Both the position numbers and the translations under genes were made by a program. Positions 23,981 to 34,097 of a stretch of DNA of 64,000 nt are shown piece by piece. The DNA comes from Oceanobacillus sojae (GTDB lineage Bacteria; Bacillota; Bacilli; Bacillales; Amphibacillaceae). The DNA is taken from positions 1 to 64,000 of the forward strand of contig NZ_BJYM01000006.1 in the NCBI RefSeq assembly GCF_007991515.1, read 5' to 3'. A model generated the notes under the pieces. It was not told the origin of the DNA. It saw only the letters and a program-made list of their open reading frames with translations, and did no database searches. The stretch's first letter is position 1. Each line of letters begins with the position of its first letter.

Positions 23981-24035
23981 AGAGCCCTTGAGCCCCTGTG
24001 CTGAAAATTTTAAAGCATGGGGGTGAAGTATGTAA

Positions 24036-27000
24036 ATGGCTGATGGTGAAGGAAAAGTAATTATAAATATTATATTAAACGGTGGACAGGCTGTTCAAGG
24101 TTTAGACAATATAAATAATAAAGTAGATGAATTAGATAAAAGTGGAGAAAAGGCAAATCTCAGCATAGGTAAAATCGCTAAATCCGTTTCTGACATTGCT
24201 AAAAAAACGGGCGTATTTGATATGCTGAAGGATTCGGTAAATGCAGCTTTTGATGAAATAGCCACAATGGAGCAATTTGAACGAACAATCACAGCCATAA
24301 CAGGAAGTGCTGAGCAGGCTAATACAGCATTGGATAGCACGAAAAAAATTGTTAGTGGTACAACCTATGGAATTGACACTGCCACAAATGCCGTAAAGGG
24401 ATTTGTAAATTCGAATATGGATGTAGGTAAAGCGACAGAATCGATTGCTGCCTGGGGGGATGCGGTCAGTCACTATGGTGACGGGTCAAATGAGGCATTT
24501 ACTGCTGTTACGGAATCTTTGGCCCAGATGGTTGACGGTGGAAAAGCACAAATGGATACCATGAACCAGCTTACAGAAGCAGGAATCCCTGCTTTGCGCA
24601 TCTATGCAGATGCGACAGGACAATCCGTGGAAGAAGTTGCGAATCAAATGCAGCAGGGTGAAATCTCTGCAAATAGTTTTATGGATGTCATGAATAGTGC
24701 ATTAAAGGATGGGACTGAAAGTTTCGGAGCTATTGATGGAGCTGCAAAAGACGCAGGATCTTCATGGACTAATTCAATTGACAACATGAAATCAGCAACT
24801 GTACGTGGTATTACTGCGATTATCGGATCTATAGATTCGATGCTGGAAAGTGTTGGGCTTCCTAAAATGCAGGAGTTGATTACGGCTTTTGGACCTTTGG
24901 CGGTAACTGTATTCCAGCAGGTAGCCGCAAGCTCATTAACCTTAGAAGGTACTTTAAATACACTTAAAAAAGGAATGGAAGGATTGGGGAATGCCGCAAA
25001 GTCTGTTTGGGGCGTCATCGCCAGTCATCCAATCATCGCAATTATCAGTGCTGTTGTTGCTTTAGCAGCAGTTATTATTTATTTATGGAAAACCAATGAG
25101 AATTTCCGTAACTTCTTTATAAATGCCTGGGAGTCAATCAAAAACGCTGTCATTAACTTAGGTCCAGGTCTAAAAATGCTTGGTAGCCAAATCGCTGATG
25201 TTTCTAAAAAGATGTATGATGTATCATTAGATGCTTTTAGTACATCTGTTCAATGGCTTGGTAGTGTAGCAGAAACAACGGGAGAAACATTTTCTAATCT
25301 GGCGGGCAGAACGCAGGAATTAATAACCAGTTTAGCAGCTGGTGCTGTAAATGGTTTTAATGCTGCTATGGAATGGCTGGGTAACACAGCAAGAACCGTG
25401 AGTGAATTTTTTGCGGAATTGAGAGAACGGATTAATATTGGTCCTGTGCTTGCCGCTGTTATTGGTCCAATAACTACCATCGCAACTGCATTTTTTGGAT
25501 TGGCAAGTCCAATTGGCTGGGTAATCAAAGGGTTTGCATTGCTGGCAGCACAAACATCCATTTTTTCCGATATCCTTGGAGTTTTTAAAGGCGATATGGC
25601 AATTGGTGAAGTGGTAAATAATTTTGCAGCAGATCTCTCTAATTTGATAACTAATCTGGCTGAAAATGCAGTTATCTTTATAGAAAAAGGGACTGAAATG
25701 ATTGTAGGATTCATTGATGCATTTGCCACAAATCTTCCTGAATTAATCAATGCTGGTGTTGAAGTGATTACAAATTTAATAATCGGTTTGGTATCAGCAT
25801 TACCTTTACTGATAGAAACTTGGCTGCAGCTTTTTACAACATTATTAGAAGTAGTCGTCATGATCATACCATTGATTTTGGAAATAGGTATTACGATTAT
25901 AACTACACTAATAGAAGCAATCGTTGTAGCGCTGCCTTTACTGATAGAGACCTGGTTACAGCTTTTTACAACATTATTAGAAGTAGTTGTCACGGTGATA
26001 CCATTAATTTTGGAAATGGGTATTACGATTATAACTACATTAATAGAAGCAATCGTTATAGCGCTGCCTTTACTGATAGAAACCTGGCTACAGCTTTTCA
26101 CAACATTATTAGAGGTAGTCATTACGATGATACCATTGATTTTGGAAATAGGTATTACGATCATAACTACATTAATAGAAGCAATTGTTACCGCATTACC
26201 AATGCTAATAGAGACTTATTTAACAATTATTATGACTTTAATCGATACGATTACAACTGTGCTGCCGCTGGTTATAGAGGTTTTTCTTCTTTTATTAATG
26301 ACTATTGTAACGACTTTAATTGAAAATCTGCCGCTAATTATCGAAGCTGGTATACAAATATTAACTGCGTTAATAGATGGAATAATCATCTTGATACCAG
26401 CTTTAATTGAAGCTGCTATAACTATAATCATGGCTTTAGTAGAAGCTGTTATTACGAATCTACCAGTAATTTTAGAGGCAGGTATGCAGATTTTAACAGC
26501 CTTAATTAATGGCATAATCCAGATCCTTCCACAGTTAATAGAAGCTGGTCTCAACATTATCCTGGCATTAGTTCAGGCAATTATTGGTCTTTTACCTGAG
26601 TTATTAAATGCTGGAATTCAAATTCTATTTGCATTAATAGATGGAATAGTAAGTATTGTACCTCAATTGATAAATGCAGGTATCCAGTTACTGCTGGAGC
26701 TGGTAAGTGCATTTATCGGCTTACTTCCAGAATTAATAAATGCTGGTATACAAATATTAATGGCCTTAATCCAAGGAATTATCTCTATTGTTCCACAATT
26801 GTTAAGTGCCGGTATGCAATTAATACTTCAGTTAGCTGGAGCTATTATTCAGTTACTCCCACAGCTGTTAAATGCAGGTGTTCAGTTAATCACTGCATTA
26901 ATAGGCGGAATTACACAAATGATTAGTAATGTTGTGTCGGCCGGCTGGGGATTGGTAACAGATTTAGCTGGTGGAATTATTGATAAAGGGAAGGACATTT

Positions 27001-27581
27001 ATAACGCTGCCAAAAATATTATTGGAGAAGGAATTAATGGTGTTAAGGAAAAAGCAACTGATTTCTTTAATGCCGGAAAAAATATTGTTGGCAGTATAGC
27101 TGATGGTATTAAGGAGAATGTTGAAAAAGTAAAGGGTGCTATTGGAAATGTAGTACAAAAAATACGTGATTTCCTTCCATTCTCTCCTGCTAAAGAGGGC
27201 CCATTAAAGGATATTATGTATCCTGGTATTACCAATTCGCTTGCTAAAAATATTAAGCAGGGAAGCGGTAAGCCTTTAAAAGAAATGCGTTCGTTAACAG
27301 AGGACTTGGCTGATGAAATGAATCCTGAGATTACTAACCGGTTGAGGGGCGCGTCTGTATCCCTTGGCAACTTATCCACCCAAGCATCAACTACACAAGT
27401 GATTGATGAGAATAGAAAGTGGCTAGTTAAGAATAACGAGGAGGAAAGCAAGCAGCCTGTTATCATGGATATTTATGTTGGAACGAAGAAAATTGCAAGA
27501 GAAATAGTTGATGATATCACACATTTACAGGCGAGACAAAATAATCGCAAGCAATACAGACCGAGAGGGGGCATGGCATGA
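24036..27581 (+). CDS. Tail tape measure protein
   Basis: A 1181-residue protein that sets tail length. The N-terminal part (1-250) has the TP901-type core: QFERTITAITGSAEQANTAL, GDAVSHYGDGSNEAF and LTEAGIPALRIYADATGQSV. A large hydrophobic region (about 330-1000) is built from repeats of about 22/44 residues such as ALPLLIETWLQLFTTLLEVV, including three nearly identical 132-bp DNA units (25797-26192). The C-terminus (IRDFLPFSPAKEGPLKDI) is the usual tape-measure end. At roughly 0.15 nm per residue the tail would be about 175 nm. It overlaps the Dit start by four bases (ATGA). Confidence 0.92.
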   Translation: MADGEGKVIINIILNGGQAVQGLDNINNKVDELDKSGEKANLSIGKIAKSVSDIAKKTGVFDMLKDSVNAAFDEIATMEQFERTITAITGSAEQANTALDSTKKIVSGTTYGIDTATNAVKGFVNSNMDVGKATESIAAWGDAVSHYGDGSNEAFTAVTESLAQMVDGGKAQMDTMNQLTEAGIPALRIYADATGQSVEEVANQMQQGEISANSFMDVMNSALKDGTESFGAIDGAAKDAGSSWTNSIDNMKSATVRGITAIIGSIDSMLESVGLPKMQELITAFGPLAVTVFQQVAASSLTLEGTLNTLKKGMEGLGNAAKSVWGVIASHPIIAIISAVVALAAVIIYLWKTNENFRNFFINAWESIKNAVINLGPGLKMLGSQIADVSKKMYDVSLDAFSTSVQWLGSVAETTGETFSNLAGRTQELITSLAAGAVNGFNAAMEWLGNTARTVSEFFAELRERINIGPVLAAVIGPITTIATAFFGLASPIGWVIKGFALLAAQTSIFSDILGVFKGDMAIGEVVNNFAADLSNLITNLAENAVIFIEKGTEMIVGFIDAFATNLPELINAGVEVITNLIIGLVSALPLLIETWLQLFTTLLEVVVMIIPLILEIGITIITTLIEAIVVALPLLIETWLQLFTTLLEVVVTVIPLILEMGITIITTLIEAIVIALPLLIETWLQLFTTLLEVVITMIPLILEIGITIITTLIEAIVTALPMLIETYLTIIMTLIDTITTVLPLVIEVFLLLLMTIVTTLIENLPLIIEAGIQILTALIDGIIILIPALIEAAITIIMALVEAVITNLPVILEAGMQILTALINGIIQILPQLIEAGLNIILALVQAIIGLLPELLNAGIQILFALIDGIVSIVPQLINAGIQLLLELVSAFIGLLPELINAGIQILMALIQGIISIVPQLLSAGMQLILQLAGAIIQLLPQLLNAGVQLITALIGGITQMISNVVSAGWGLVTDLAGGIIDKGKDIYNAAKNIIGEGINGVKEKATDFFNAGKNIVGSIADGIKENVEKVKGAIGNVVQKIRDFLPFSPAKEGPLKDIMYPGITNSLAKNIKQGSGKPLKEMRSLTEDLADEMNPEITNRLRGASVSLGNLSTQASTTQVIDENRKWLVKNNEEESKQPVIMDIYVGTKKIAREIVDDITHLQARQNNRKQYRPRGGMA
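25797..26192 (+). repeat. Three tandem 132-bp repeats in the tape measure gene
   Basis: Units start at 25797, 25929 and 26061, each encoding 44 residues from ALPLLIETW to TLIEAIV; a fourth diverged start is at 26193. The exact 132-bp (codon-multiple) period means unit gain or loss keeps the frame and would change tail length stepwise. Confidence 0.85.
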
Positions 27582-28276
27582 TTTTCAATGGAGAAAGTAA
27601 AAGCTATATCCGAGTGAGGCGGGAATTATTCCGCCCTCCTTCTCCCCCTATTGAATTTGATACAATTGATTATTCAAAAGGTGGGAGCCGAGTTGTAAAG
27701 AAACGATTTACAGGCTTTACATTCACTGTGCCTGTAAAAATAATCAGTCCGAATAAACGTATTGAAGAATTAAAAGAAGAATTATCCGATTGGCTTATTC
27801 ACGAAGATCCTAAAAAATTGGGTTTTAAAGATATTCCAAATCGTTATTATCTGGCCTATTATGAGTCAATGGAGCTGGATGAACGTCCATATAGTGCTAC
27901 TGGTGAAATTAATTTTTATCTTCCTGACGGGCGCCGGATTGGAGAAGAAAAAGCGCTTAATATTAGTTCTTCAAATACAAATTATACTATTACTGGTCAA
28001 GATAAAGCACCATGGACTGTTGAAGCGGTATTTACTCGTAATACAAATGAATTTGAGTTAATCACAAATCAGGGTCTTTATCTTCTGCTTGGCTATGATT
28101 TTATAGAAGGAGATCGTCTGACTATCAAATACGAGGGTAGAGAAGTATGGCTGAATGGCAGGGATTTGAGACATGCTATCAGGCTTAAAACAAATTATGA
28201 GCTGTTGAGTCCCGGGAATTTGCAGGTAAGAGCAAGTCATAATTGTATTTTGAAGTATGATGAGAGGTATTTTTAG
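27578..28276 (+). CDS. Distal tail (Dit) protein, Sipho_tail family
   Basis: A 232-residue baseplate-hub protein with the typical start FNGESKSYIRVRRELFRPPSPP, the FTGFTFTVPVKI core and a galectin-like C-terminal half (APWTVEAVFTRNT ... DRLTIKYEGREVWLNG). Dit hexamers join the tube to the tip protein. Translation is coupled to the tape measure (ATGA overlap). The 130 bases after it hold no gene. Confidence 0.85.
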   Translation: MIFNGESKSYIRVRRELFRPPSPPIEFDTIDYSKGGSRVVKKRFTGFTFTVPVKIISPNKRIEELKEELSDWLIHEDPKKLGFKDIPNRYYLAYYESMELDERPYSATGEINFYLPDGRRIGEEKALNISSSNTNYTITGQDKAPWTVEAVFTRNTNEFELITNQGLYLLLGYDFIEGDRLTIKYEGREVWLNGRDLRHAIRLKTNYELLSPGNLQVRASHNCILKYDERYF

Positions 28277-28407
28277 TGAAATTCGATTATGTATTTTCAG
28301 AAATGTTTTAGCCTTTTATAAGTTAATTTTACTCATGGTATATTACAGCTCTAAATTATTGAATTTGAAACAAACGAGTAAATACCCTGATGGAAAGGAG
28401 TGAACCT

Positions 28408-31400
28408 ATGGAATTATTCGTATTTTCTCAAGATGAACAACTTTTAACAATCATATCTGAAGATACAGGGCTTGTCGAAGCACTTTACCGAATTGAGGTA
28501 AATAGTATTCCGACAGAGCCCTTTTCTTTTACCGTTGAATCTGACCAGAAGGTTGCCGAGCATGTTAAAGAAGAAAATAAAGTAATGTTTAAAGACCACG
28601 AAGGCGACTGGCGTTTAATGAATATAAAAGAAGTAGATGATAGTAATGATATAGATGGTCCGGTAACTATAGCAACATGCGAGCCTGCTTTTTTAGCTGA
28701 ACTAAATGAGCATATTGTAGTAGATCGACAATTTGTGAACCAGACAGCAGACGTTGTATTAGCAGCTGCTGTAGAAGGTACGCGCTGGCAAGCAAGTGTT
28801 GAAGTGGAACTAGGTAGAGCAACTGTCAGTTTTTATTATATATCCAGCATGGAAGCAATTTGGGAAACCATTGAGACTTGGGGCGGGGAGTTTAAGGATA
28901 TCGTGAATTTTGACGAGACAACGAATAAAATTACTGGTTGTTATGTCAAGATTCTTCAACGTTTGGGAGCAGAGAATGGGCAACGATTTGAAATTGACCA
29001 CAATACTACTGAAATAGGCAGAACAGTTCTTTCTTATCCAAAGACGGCATTATATGGACAAGGGGCCAGCTTGAAAACAGAAAATGATGATAGCACCAGG
29101 TATATTGATTTTGGTGATGTGGAGTGGCGGGCAGATCGAGGAGATCCTGTGGATAAGCCATTAGGTCAAAAATGGGTTGGAGACCCTGATGCACTAGATA
29201 AGTATGGAATTTTAGAAGAAGGTAAAAAAAGACATCGTGATGGAACCTATAGTAACCAGGATTATGAAGAGCCTTCAGAGCTGTTGTATGCGACATGGGA
29301 GTCGCTGCAAAAAGCAAAGAAGCCGGAAGTAAATTACCGTTTATCTGTTGAATTATTCAATGAAAAAGTTAACTTAGGCGATACATGTCAGGCGATTGAT
29401 CGCAAGTTTGCCAGACCAATAGAAATCCAGGCTAGAGTAATAGCTATGGAATATGACCTGATGGACATTGAAGGTACGATGGTTGTGGAGATGGGGCAGT
29501 TTTTGGACTTAGGAGATAATCGTCTCGATAACTTGGAACGTGAAGTAGAAGAGATAAAAAGCCGTCCTCCAAGCGCTAGAATTGATGAAAATAGCTTCCC
29601 TGACCGAAAGCCAAGCACACCAGTAGATCTGGAATCATATGGAGGGTTTGAAGTTATCCAGCTGTACTGGCAATATGCTGATGAAATGTTTATTAAATAT
29701 TATGAGGTATATGGAAGCCGTACAGAGGATTTTGTACCGGATATCCAACACCTTTTATGGCGTGGTGATGTAAGTGCATTTGCACATACTGTCGCTACAG
29801 ATGAGGTATGGTATTACCGAGTGAGAGCGGTTAATTATCATGGAAGATCGTCTGATTGGAGTGTGCAGGTTCGAGCGGCTACTCAACGGATTATGGATGA
29901 AGATATACTTTGGGGGCCAGAAATCGCAGAAAGAATGCGTGAACTCCATCGAATAAGTGATATTATAGGCGAGAATGGTATTGATTTTGACCAGATATCT
30001 CAAGAGGCCAAAGACTTGATCCATCAACAAGTTCGAATTTATACAGATGAAGAAATACAGTCTGCGTGGGATGGAATCATGGGAGAGTTAGATATCCGTA
30101 CAGATTTACTCGATGACAGGGTTACAGATCTTAATCAAAGAGCTGCCGACTTAATCAGCCGCGCTGACGAAACGGAAGATATTTTACGAGAGTATAGTGT
30201 CCGTATTGATGAGACTGAACGAGGTCTTGAATTTAAAGCTGATAGCACTGAAATCAATCGTATTAATGGCGAAATAAGAGGTCATGAAACATGGCTAGAA
30301 ATACTGGATGAAGGTTTGCAGAGTAAGGTTAGTGAAACCTTTGTAAGAGATGCTATTGATGGTATTGAGATTAGCAGCAGGAATTTAGCATCTATAAATG
30401 CGGTGAAAAAGTGGTCTGCTGGTTCAATGACTCGGGATGGTTATAAATACACTCTCGCCAACGCTAACGGTAGTACAAATGCTGGATTATATATTGATAG
30501 AACACAGTTTAAAAACAGTACTGAATACGTTGTTTCTTTTAAAGTTAAAAAAGTCAGTGGGACAGTATACACTATTGCTGGTCATAGAAATGCGCAATCA
30601 AGTATTGAAAAAGTTTATAAAGATGGTGTGCTTCTTGATACTCCTAATGGCTGGAACAGTGGTGACATAAATTATAATAATAGTGCTGACGAGCATGAAT
30701 ATGTAATTTATTTTACAACCAGTATCAATGCTGTTGAAAATAACAATCACCCATTTTATTTACAGCCCAATCGTCCGAGTTATAGTGAATCTTTTGCTGT
30801 TGAAGTATGGGATTTACAGCTTGAGGAAGGAAATAAAAAGACTGGTTGGCAACCAGCTCCCGAAGACATCCTATCTGTCCAAGAACATCATAGTACACTG
30901 ATAGAGCAAAACAGCCGGGAAGTCAGAATCCAAGCCGAGTCAATTATCGATATTGAAGGTGATATTACTAGCGCTCAAGCACGTATTAACGTCATGTCTG
31001 AAGAAATTAACGAGCGTGTCACTAAAACAATATACGACCAAGAGACCGGCAATATAAGGCAGTCTCTTGCTGATGTTCGTAATTTTGCAGAGGGTATAGA
31101 GCAGACTGTTAGTACCATTGAGATTGGTTCGGTTAACCTGCTAACCAACAGTGATTTTAGTAAAGGATTAACTGAATGGAACTTTCAAAACGGAGTAAGT
31201 GCAGGGAATATAGTAACTCAAGAGAATGGTAATTTAATAATTGAAAAGTCATCAAACTCTAATCCTTCATTTCTTAAGATAGGCATAGGTGGGGGGATAG
31301 ATAATAATAGAAATTTAGTAGCTCAAGTAAAAGCTAGAACAGTATCGGGAATTGGGACAATGAGGACTAGGTTTGGTACTGGCGTAAATTCTTCATCTGA

Positions 31401-32988
31401 AACATTTGGGAGTAATTTTGAAACGAAGTATTTTAAAGTAACTAAAAATGGTAACAATAATTTTGTATTTGAATTAACGTCAACTGGTAGGCTGGAAGTT
31501 GAGCATGTTCAGTTGGAATTCGGTACTATACCAAGTGATTACAGAGTTTCGCAGGATGAATTAAATAAAAGAATGAGTACAACTGAATCTTCTATCACTC
31601 AATTAGCCGACGAACTTGAAGTTAAGGTAGACGTTGACGGGATTGTGTCTGAAATCAACCTTAAAAAAGAAGGAATTCGCATAAGTGGTAACCTTATCCA
31701 CCTTGATGGCTTAACTTTGATTGATGACGCTATTATCCAAAACGCTCATATCGCAAATGGTGCTATCACACGAGCGAAGCTTGGAACAGCGATCATCGGC
31801 ACGGCTCAAATCGAGAATGCGGCTATTACCAATGCGAAGATAGCCAGCGTAAATGCAGACAAAATTAACGCAGCTAACTTGGCAGCTATATCAGCAAATC
31901 TAGGAACAGTAACAGCTGGTAGATTAAATAGTAGTAATAACAATATGGACTTAAACTTAAACACTGGTAGTCTTACGATGCAAAACGCTAACTTCAAGCT
32001 TGGTAATGGAGCAGATATAGAGTTTACTCATTTCGGTAACAGGATTTATTATTCTGGTAATTTGAGAGGTACTGCGGGATTAGGTGTAGGTAGGTCGATT
32101 AACGATACCTTACCTTTTGCTTTTTTAGGTACTGCAAGCACAAATGACGCAGTAAACCCAAGAGATCAGGATAACTTTTCCGGATTTATCGCTAATAGAA
32201 TGCAAAGATACCATGAAGATGGCATTGGTAACTCAGTTGTGGGGCATCGGTTCGATGTAAGGAATAGTGCGACAGCTTTTGAGTGGGGATTTATGTTTGA
32301 CATACGAGGAAATCGAAAAGTGTTAAGAGGCATAAATTCCGGCACTTATAACTACGACTTAGGGGCAACTGGACAGCACTTCCAAAGATTATATGTAAAT
32401 TCTATCTATTCTACAGAAAGTATCGTGCTGCGTAGCGCTGTTTCGGGATACAGCTCAAGAGGATTCACTGCTGAGCTGACCTATACAAATGGTCTTATGC
32501 ATTTTCGAGGTACACATTCAGCGGAAAATCACGCTTTAGGTAGGCCTAGTTGGAGATTTCAACAGCTTTACCTTTCTAACTCTCCAAACGTCAGTTCTGA
32601 TGAGAGGCTTAAAGAGAATATTTCAGACAATCCTTTAGGTCTAGACTTTATAAATCGGGTAGAGACTAAAACGTTCAATTTTAAACTGGCTAGTAACGAT
32701 TTAGGGTATAAACCTATACAATTAGGCGTAATAGCCCAACAATTGCTTCCTGCTCTGGAATCATACGGCATAGAGCACACTAAACACTCTATCTTAACGC
32801 TGGATGAAGATGGATATTTTGGAGTTAAGTATGAGCAGTTCACTATTCCGTTGATAAAAAGCGTGCAGGAAATTGACGTAAAACTAAACGAAGAAATCAA
32901 TTGGCAGCACATTGAGTATCAAGCTCTTAAAAATAAAGTAACCCAATTAGAAGATAGAGTAAAAGAATTAGAGGAGTTGGTAGCATGA
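28408..32988 (+). CDS. Tail tip/fibre protein with S74 intramolecular chaperone
   Basis: A 1526-residue tail-associated protein that fuses hub and receptor-binding parts. Order: Tal/prophage endopeptidase tail domain (1-375); fibronectin III-like domain (about 395-490, with YYEVYGSRTEDF and WYYRVRAVNYHGRSSDWS); coiled coils (500-650 and 820-905); two carbohydrate-binding-like modules (about 653-815 and 906-1045); a collagen-like repeat of NA-I-NG-AI (1105-1150); a beta region; and a C-terminal Peptidase_S74 chaperone (from about 1395, SSDERLKENISDNPLGLDFI) that trimerises fibres and cuts itself off at the Ser. Start ATG at 28408 has AAAGGAG 7 bases upstream, better than the ATG at 28390. Hub and fibre are usually separate genes; here they are one. 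Confidence 0.88.
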   Translation: MELFVFSQDEQLLTIISEDTGLVEALYRIEVNSIPTEPFSFTVESDQKVAEHVKEENKVMFKDHEGDWRLMNIKEVDDSNDIDGPVTIATCEPAFLAELNEHIVVDRQFVNQTADVVLAAAVEGTRWQASVEVELGRATVSFYYISSMEAIWETIETWGGEFKDIVNFDETTNKITGCYVKILQRLGAENGQRFEIDHNTTEIGRTVLSYPKTALYGQGASLKTENDDSTRYIDFGDVEWRADRGDPVDKPLGQKWVGDPDALDKYGILEEGKKRHRDGTYSNQDYEEPSELLYATWESLQKAKKPEVNYRLSVELFNEKVNLGDTCQAIDRKFARPIEIQARVIAMEYDLMDIEGTMVVEMGQFLDLGDNRLDNLEREVEEIKSRPPSARIDENSFPDRKPSTPVDLESYGGFEVIQLYWQYADEMFIKYYEVYGSRTEDFVPDIQHLLWRGDVSAFAHTVATDEVWYYRVRAVNYHGRSSDWSVQVRAATQRIMDEDILWGPEIAERMRELHRISDIIGENGIDFDQISQEAKDLIHQQVRIYTDEEIQSAWDGIMGELDIRTDLLDDRVTDLNQRAADLISRADETEDILREYSVRIDETERGLEFKADSTEINRINGEIRGHETWLEILDEGLQSKVSETFVRDAIDGIEISSRNLASINAVKKWSAGSMTRDGYKYTLANANGSTNAGLYIDRTQFKNSTEYVVSFKVKKVSGTVYTIAGHRNAQSSIEKVYKDGVLLDTPNGWNSGDINYNNSADEHEYVIYFTTSINAVENNNHPFYLQPNRPSYSESFAVEVWDLQLEEGNKKTGWQPAPEDILSVQEHHSTLIEQNSREVRIQAESIIDIEGDITSAQARINVMSEEINERVTKTIYDQETGNIRQSLADVRNFAEGIEQTVSTIEIGSVNLLTNSDFSKGLTEWNFQNGVSAGNIVTQENGNLIIEKSSNSNPSFLKIGIGGGIDNNRNLVAQVKARTVSGIGTMRTRFGTGVNSSSETFGSNFETKYFKVTKNGNNNFVFELTSTGRLEVEHVQLEFGTIPSDYRVSQDELNKRMSTTESSITQLADELEVKVDVDGIVSEINLKKEGIRISGNLIHLDGLTLIDDAIIQNAHIANGAITRAKLGTAIIGTAQIENAAITNAKIASVNADKINAANLAAISANLGTVTAGRLNSSNNNMDLNLNTGSLTMQNANFKLGNGADIEFTHFGNRIYYSGNLRGTAGLGVGRSINDTLPFAFLGTASTNDAVNPRDQDNFSGFIANRMQRYHEDGIGNSVVGHRFDVRNSATAFEWGFMFDIRGNRKVLRGINSGTYNYDLGATGQHFQRLYVNSIYSTESIVLRSAVSGYSSRGFTAELTYTNGLMHFRGTHSAENHALGRPSWRFQQLYLSNSPNVSSDERLKENISDNPLGLDFINRVETKTFNFKLASNDLGYKPIQLGVIAQQLLPALESYGIEHTKHSILTLDEDGYFGVKYEQFTIPLIKSVQEIDVKLNEEINWQHIEYQALKNKVTQLEDRVKELEELVA

Positions 32989-33431
32989 TCAAATTACAAA
33001 ACAAGGACCTGCGAAATGCAGCAGACTTTTTACAGAATACAGTATCAGTTAAAGGGAAGAAAAATGTACACCGTATGCGTATTGTTAAAGCATTGACTGA
33101 AAAGGATAAAGAAATCCGGGAAGAAGAGGTAAGTCTCTTAAAAGACTATGCAAAATTGGATAATCGAGGTGAGATTATCTTTCTTGATAATGGACAGCCG
33201 ATAATCAAAGAGAAGAAAGAGTTTAACGAAGCCCATAAAGCTTTATTTGAAGAATATTTTGTACTAGATGATAACAATCTTGAATTAGCACTTAAAACAG
33301 TTGAAAAGTTAGTGAGTGATTTTGATAAGGAATTATCTGGACAGCAGGCAGAAGCACATTTTATTCTTGCAGAAGCTTTCGAAATTGCTAATGAAGAAAA
33401 CAAAGAGGAGGAGATTGACAGTGATGAATAA
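32985..33431 (+). CDS. DUF1617 phage protein
   Basis: A 148-residue protein (MIKLQNKDLRNAADFLQNTV) of the DUF1617 type, mostly helical with a very acidic end. It overlaps the tip protein stop (ATGA). Such proteins follow tail fibre genes in Gram-positive phages; function unknown, perhaps fibre assembly. Confidence 0.7.
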   Translation: MIKLQNKDLRNAADFLQNTVSVKGKKNVHRMRIVKALTEKDKEIREEEVSLLKDYAKLDNRGEIIFLDNGQPIIKEKKEFNEAHKALFEEYFVLDDNNLELALKTVEKLVSDFDKELSGQQAEAHFILAEAFEIANEENKEEEIDSDE

Positions 33432-33693
33432 TTATACTTTTACAGAGCAAAGTTCTAAAAATGTTGAACGGGATGGCGAACAGATAAGGTTGGTAACATT
33501 TCGAGGATCTGGACCTAGAGATGGAATCGATAATGAATATTTAAATGTCGATGGCCGAATTGATATCCCGTTAATGGATTATTTTAAGGCAGGTATGGAA
33601 AACCGCATTCCTGTACTTATTAAAGATAAAGTTATCGAACAACTGACAGCTAGAGAACAAGAATTAGAAGGCAAAGAGGAAAACGCTGAATAA
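33424..33693 (+). CDS. Small tail-locus protein (89 residues)
   Basis: MNNYTFTEQSSKNVERDGEQ onward, with VTFRGSGPRDGIDNEYLNVDGRIDIPLMDYFKAGMENRIP. Start 33424 is chosen because GAGGAGGAG precedes it; an upstream frame start lies inside DUF1617. The gene overlaps DUF1617 by 8 bases. Unknown function, probably baseplate or fibre related. Confidence 0.65.
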   Translation: MNNYTFTEQSSKNVERDGEQIRLVTFRGSGPRDGIDNEYLNVDGRIDIPLMDYFKAGMENRIPVLIKDKVIEQLTAREQELEGKEENAE

Positions 33694-33747
33694 GTGTTAT
33701 TTTTTATGCTTTAATTTTCCTCTTGTCATGTCAATGTGGTAATAGGG

Positions 33748-33808
33748 AGGGGGTGAGAACAAGCCTCAGAAAGTGAAGTATATTTTCTGAACTTTTATCT
33801 CGCCCCCT
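33748..33808 (+). terminator. Large two-part hairpin after the structural genes
   Basis: AGGGGGTGAGA (33748-33758) pairs with TCTCGCCCCCT (33798-33808), with a nested TCAGAAA/TTTTCTGA stem, then TTC. Stable and likely terminating or a regulatory RNA element between structural and lysis genes. Confidence 0.6.
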
Positions 33809-33962
33809 TTCAATTTACTCTATCAACTCCTTTGCTGATCTGTTCCATAAATTATTGAGGATATAGAATTAAAAATGTAAAAAAATGTTGAATAATGAAT
33901 TTGTATCCTTAAACTTTAGGATTATTAGATTTATTAATTAGAAATAAGGGGGAATTTAAATG

Positions 33963-33990
33963 AGGCATCTTATAATGAGGTGTCTTTTTT
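33963..33990 (+). terminator. Terminator before the lysis genes
   Basis: AGGCATCT-TATAATG-AGGTGTCT is an 8-bp stem with two wobble pairs, followed by six Ts. The intergenic 33694-34097 otherwise contains only a 40-codon frame (33960-34082) that runs through the hairpin and is not called. Confidence 0.65.
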
Positions 33991-34097
33991 ATGGTTTGAA
34001 AGATTATAATAATCAATTTTCTAGCCGAAAAGGTTATTTTTATGAGATTAGCACACATATTGGCTGCCCTTTTTATGTCTGAACTAGCAGGGGGTCG

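Noticed and set aside
25250-26164. A 304-codon minus-strand frame opposite the tape measure repeats
   Set aside because: It is an antisense shadow produced by the repetitive Ile/Leu codons; it has no ribosome binding site and the plus-strand gene is certain.
33960-34082. A 40-codon frame with a good ribosome site
   Set aside because: It passes straight through a clear T-tailed terminator hairpin; the reading is more likely chance.
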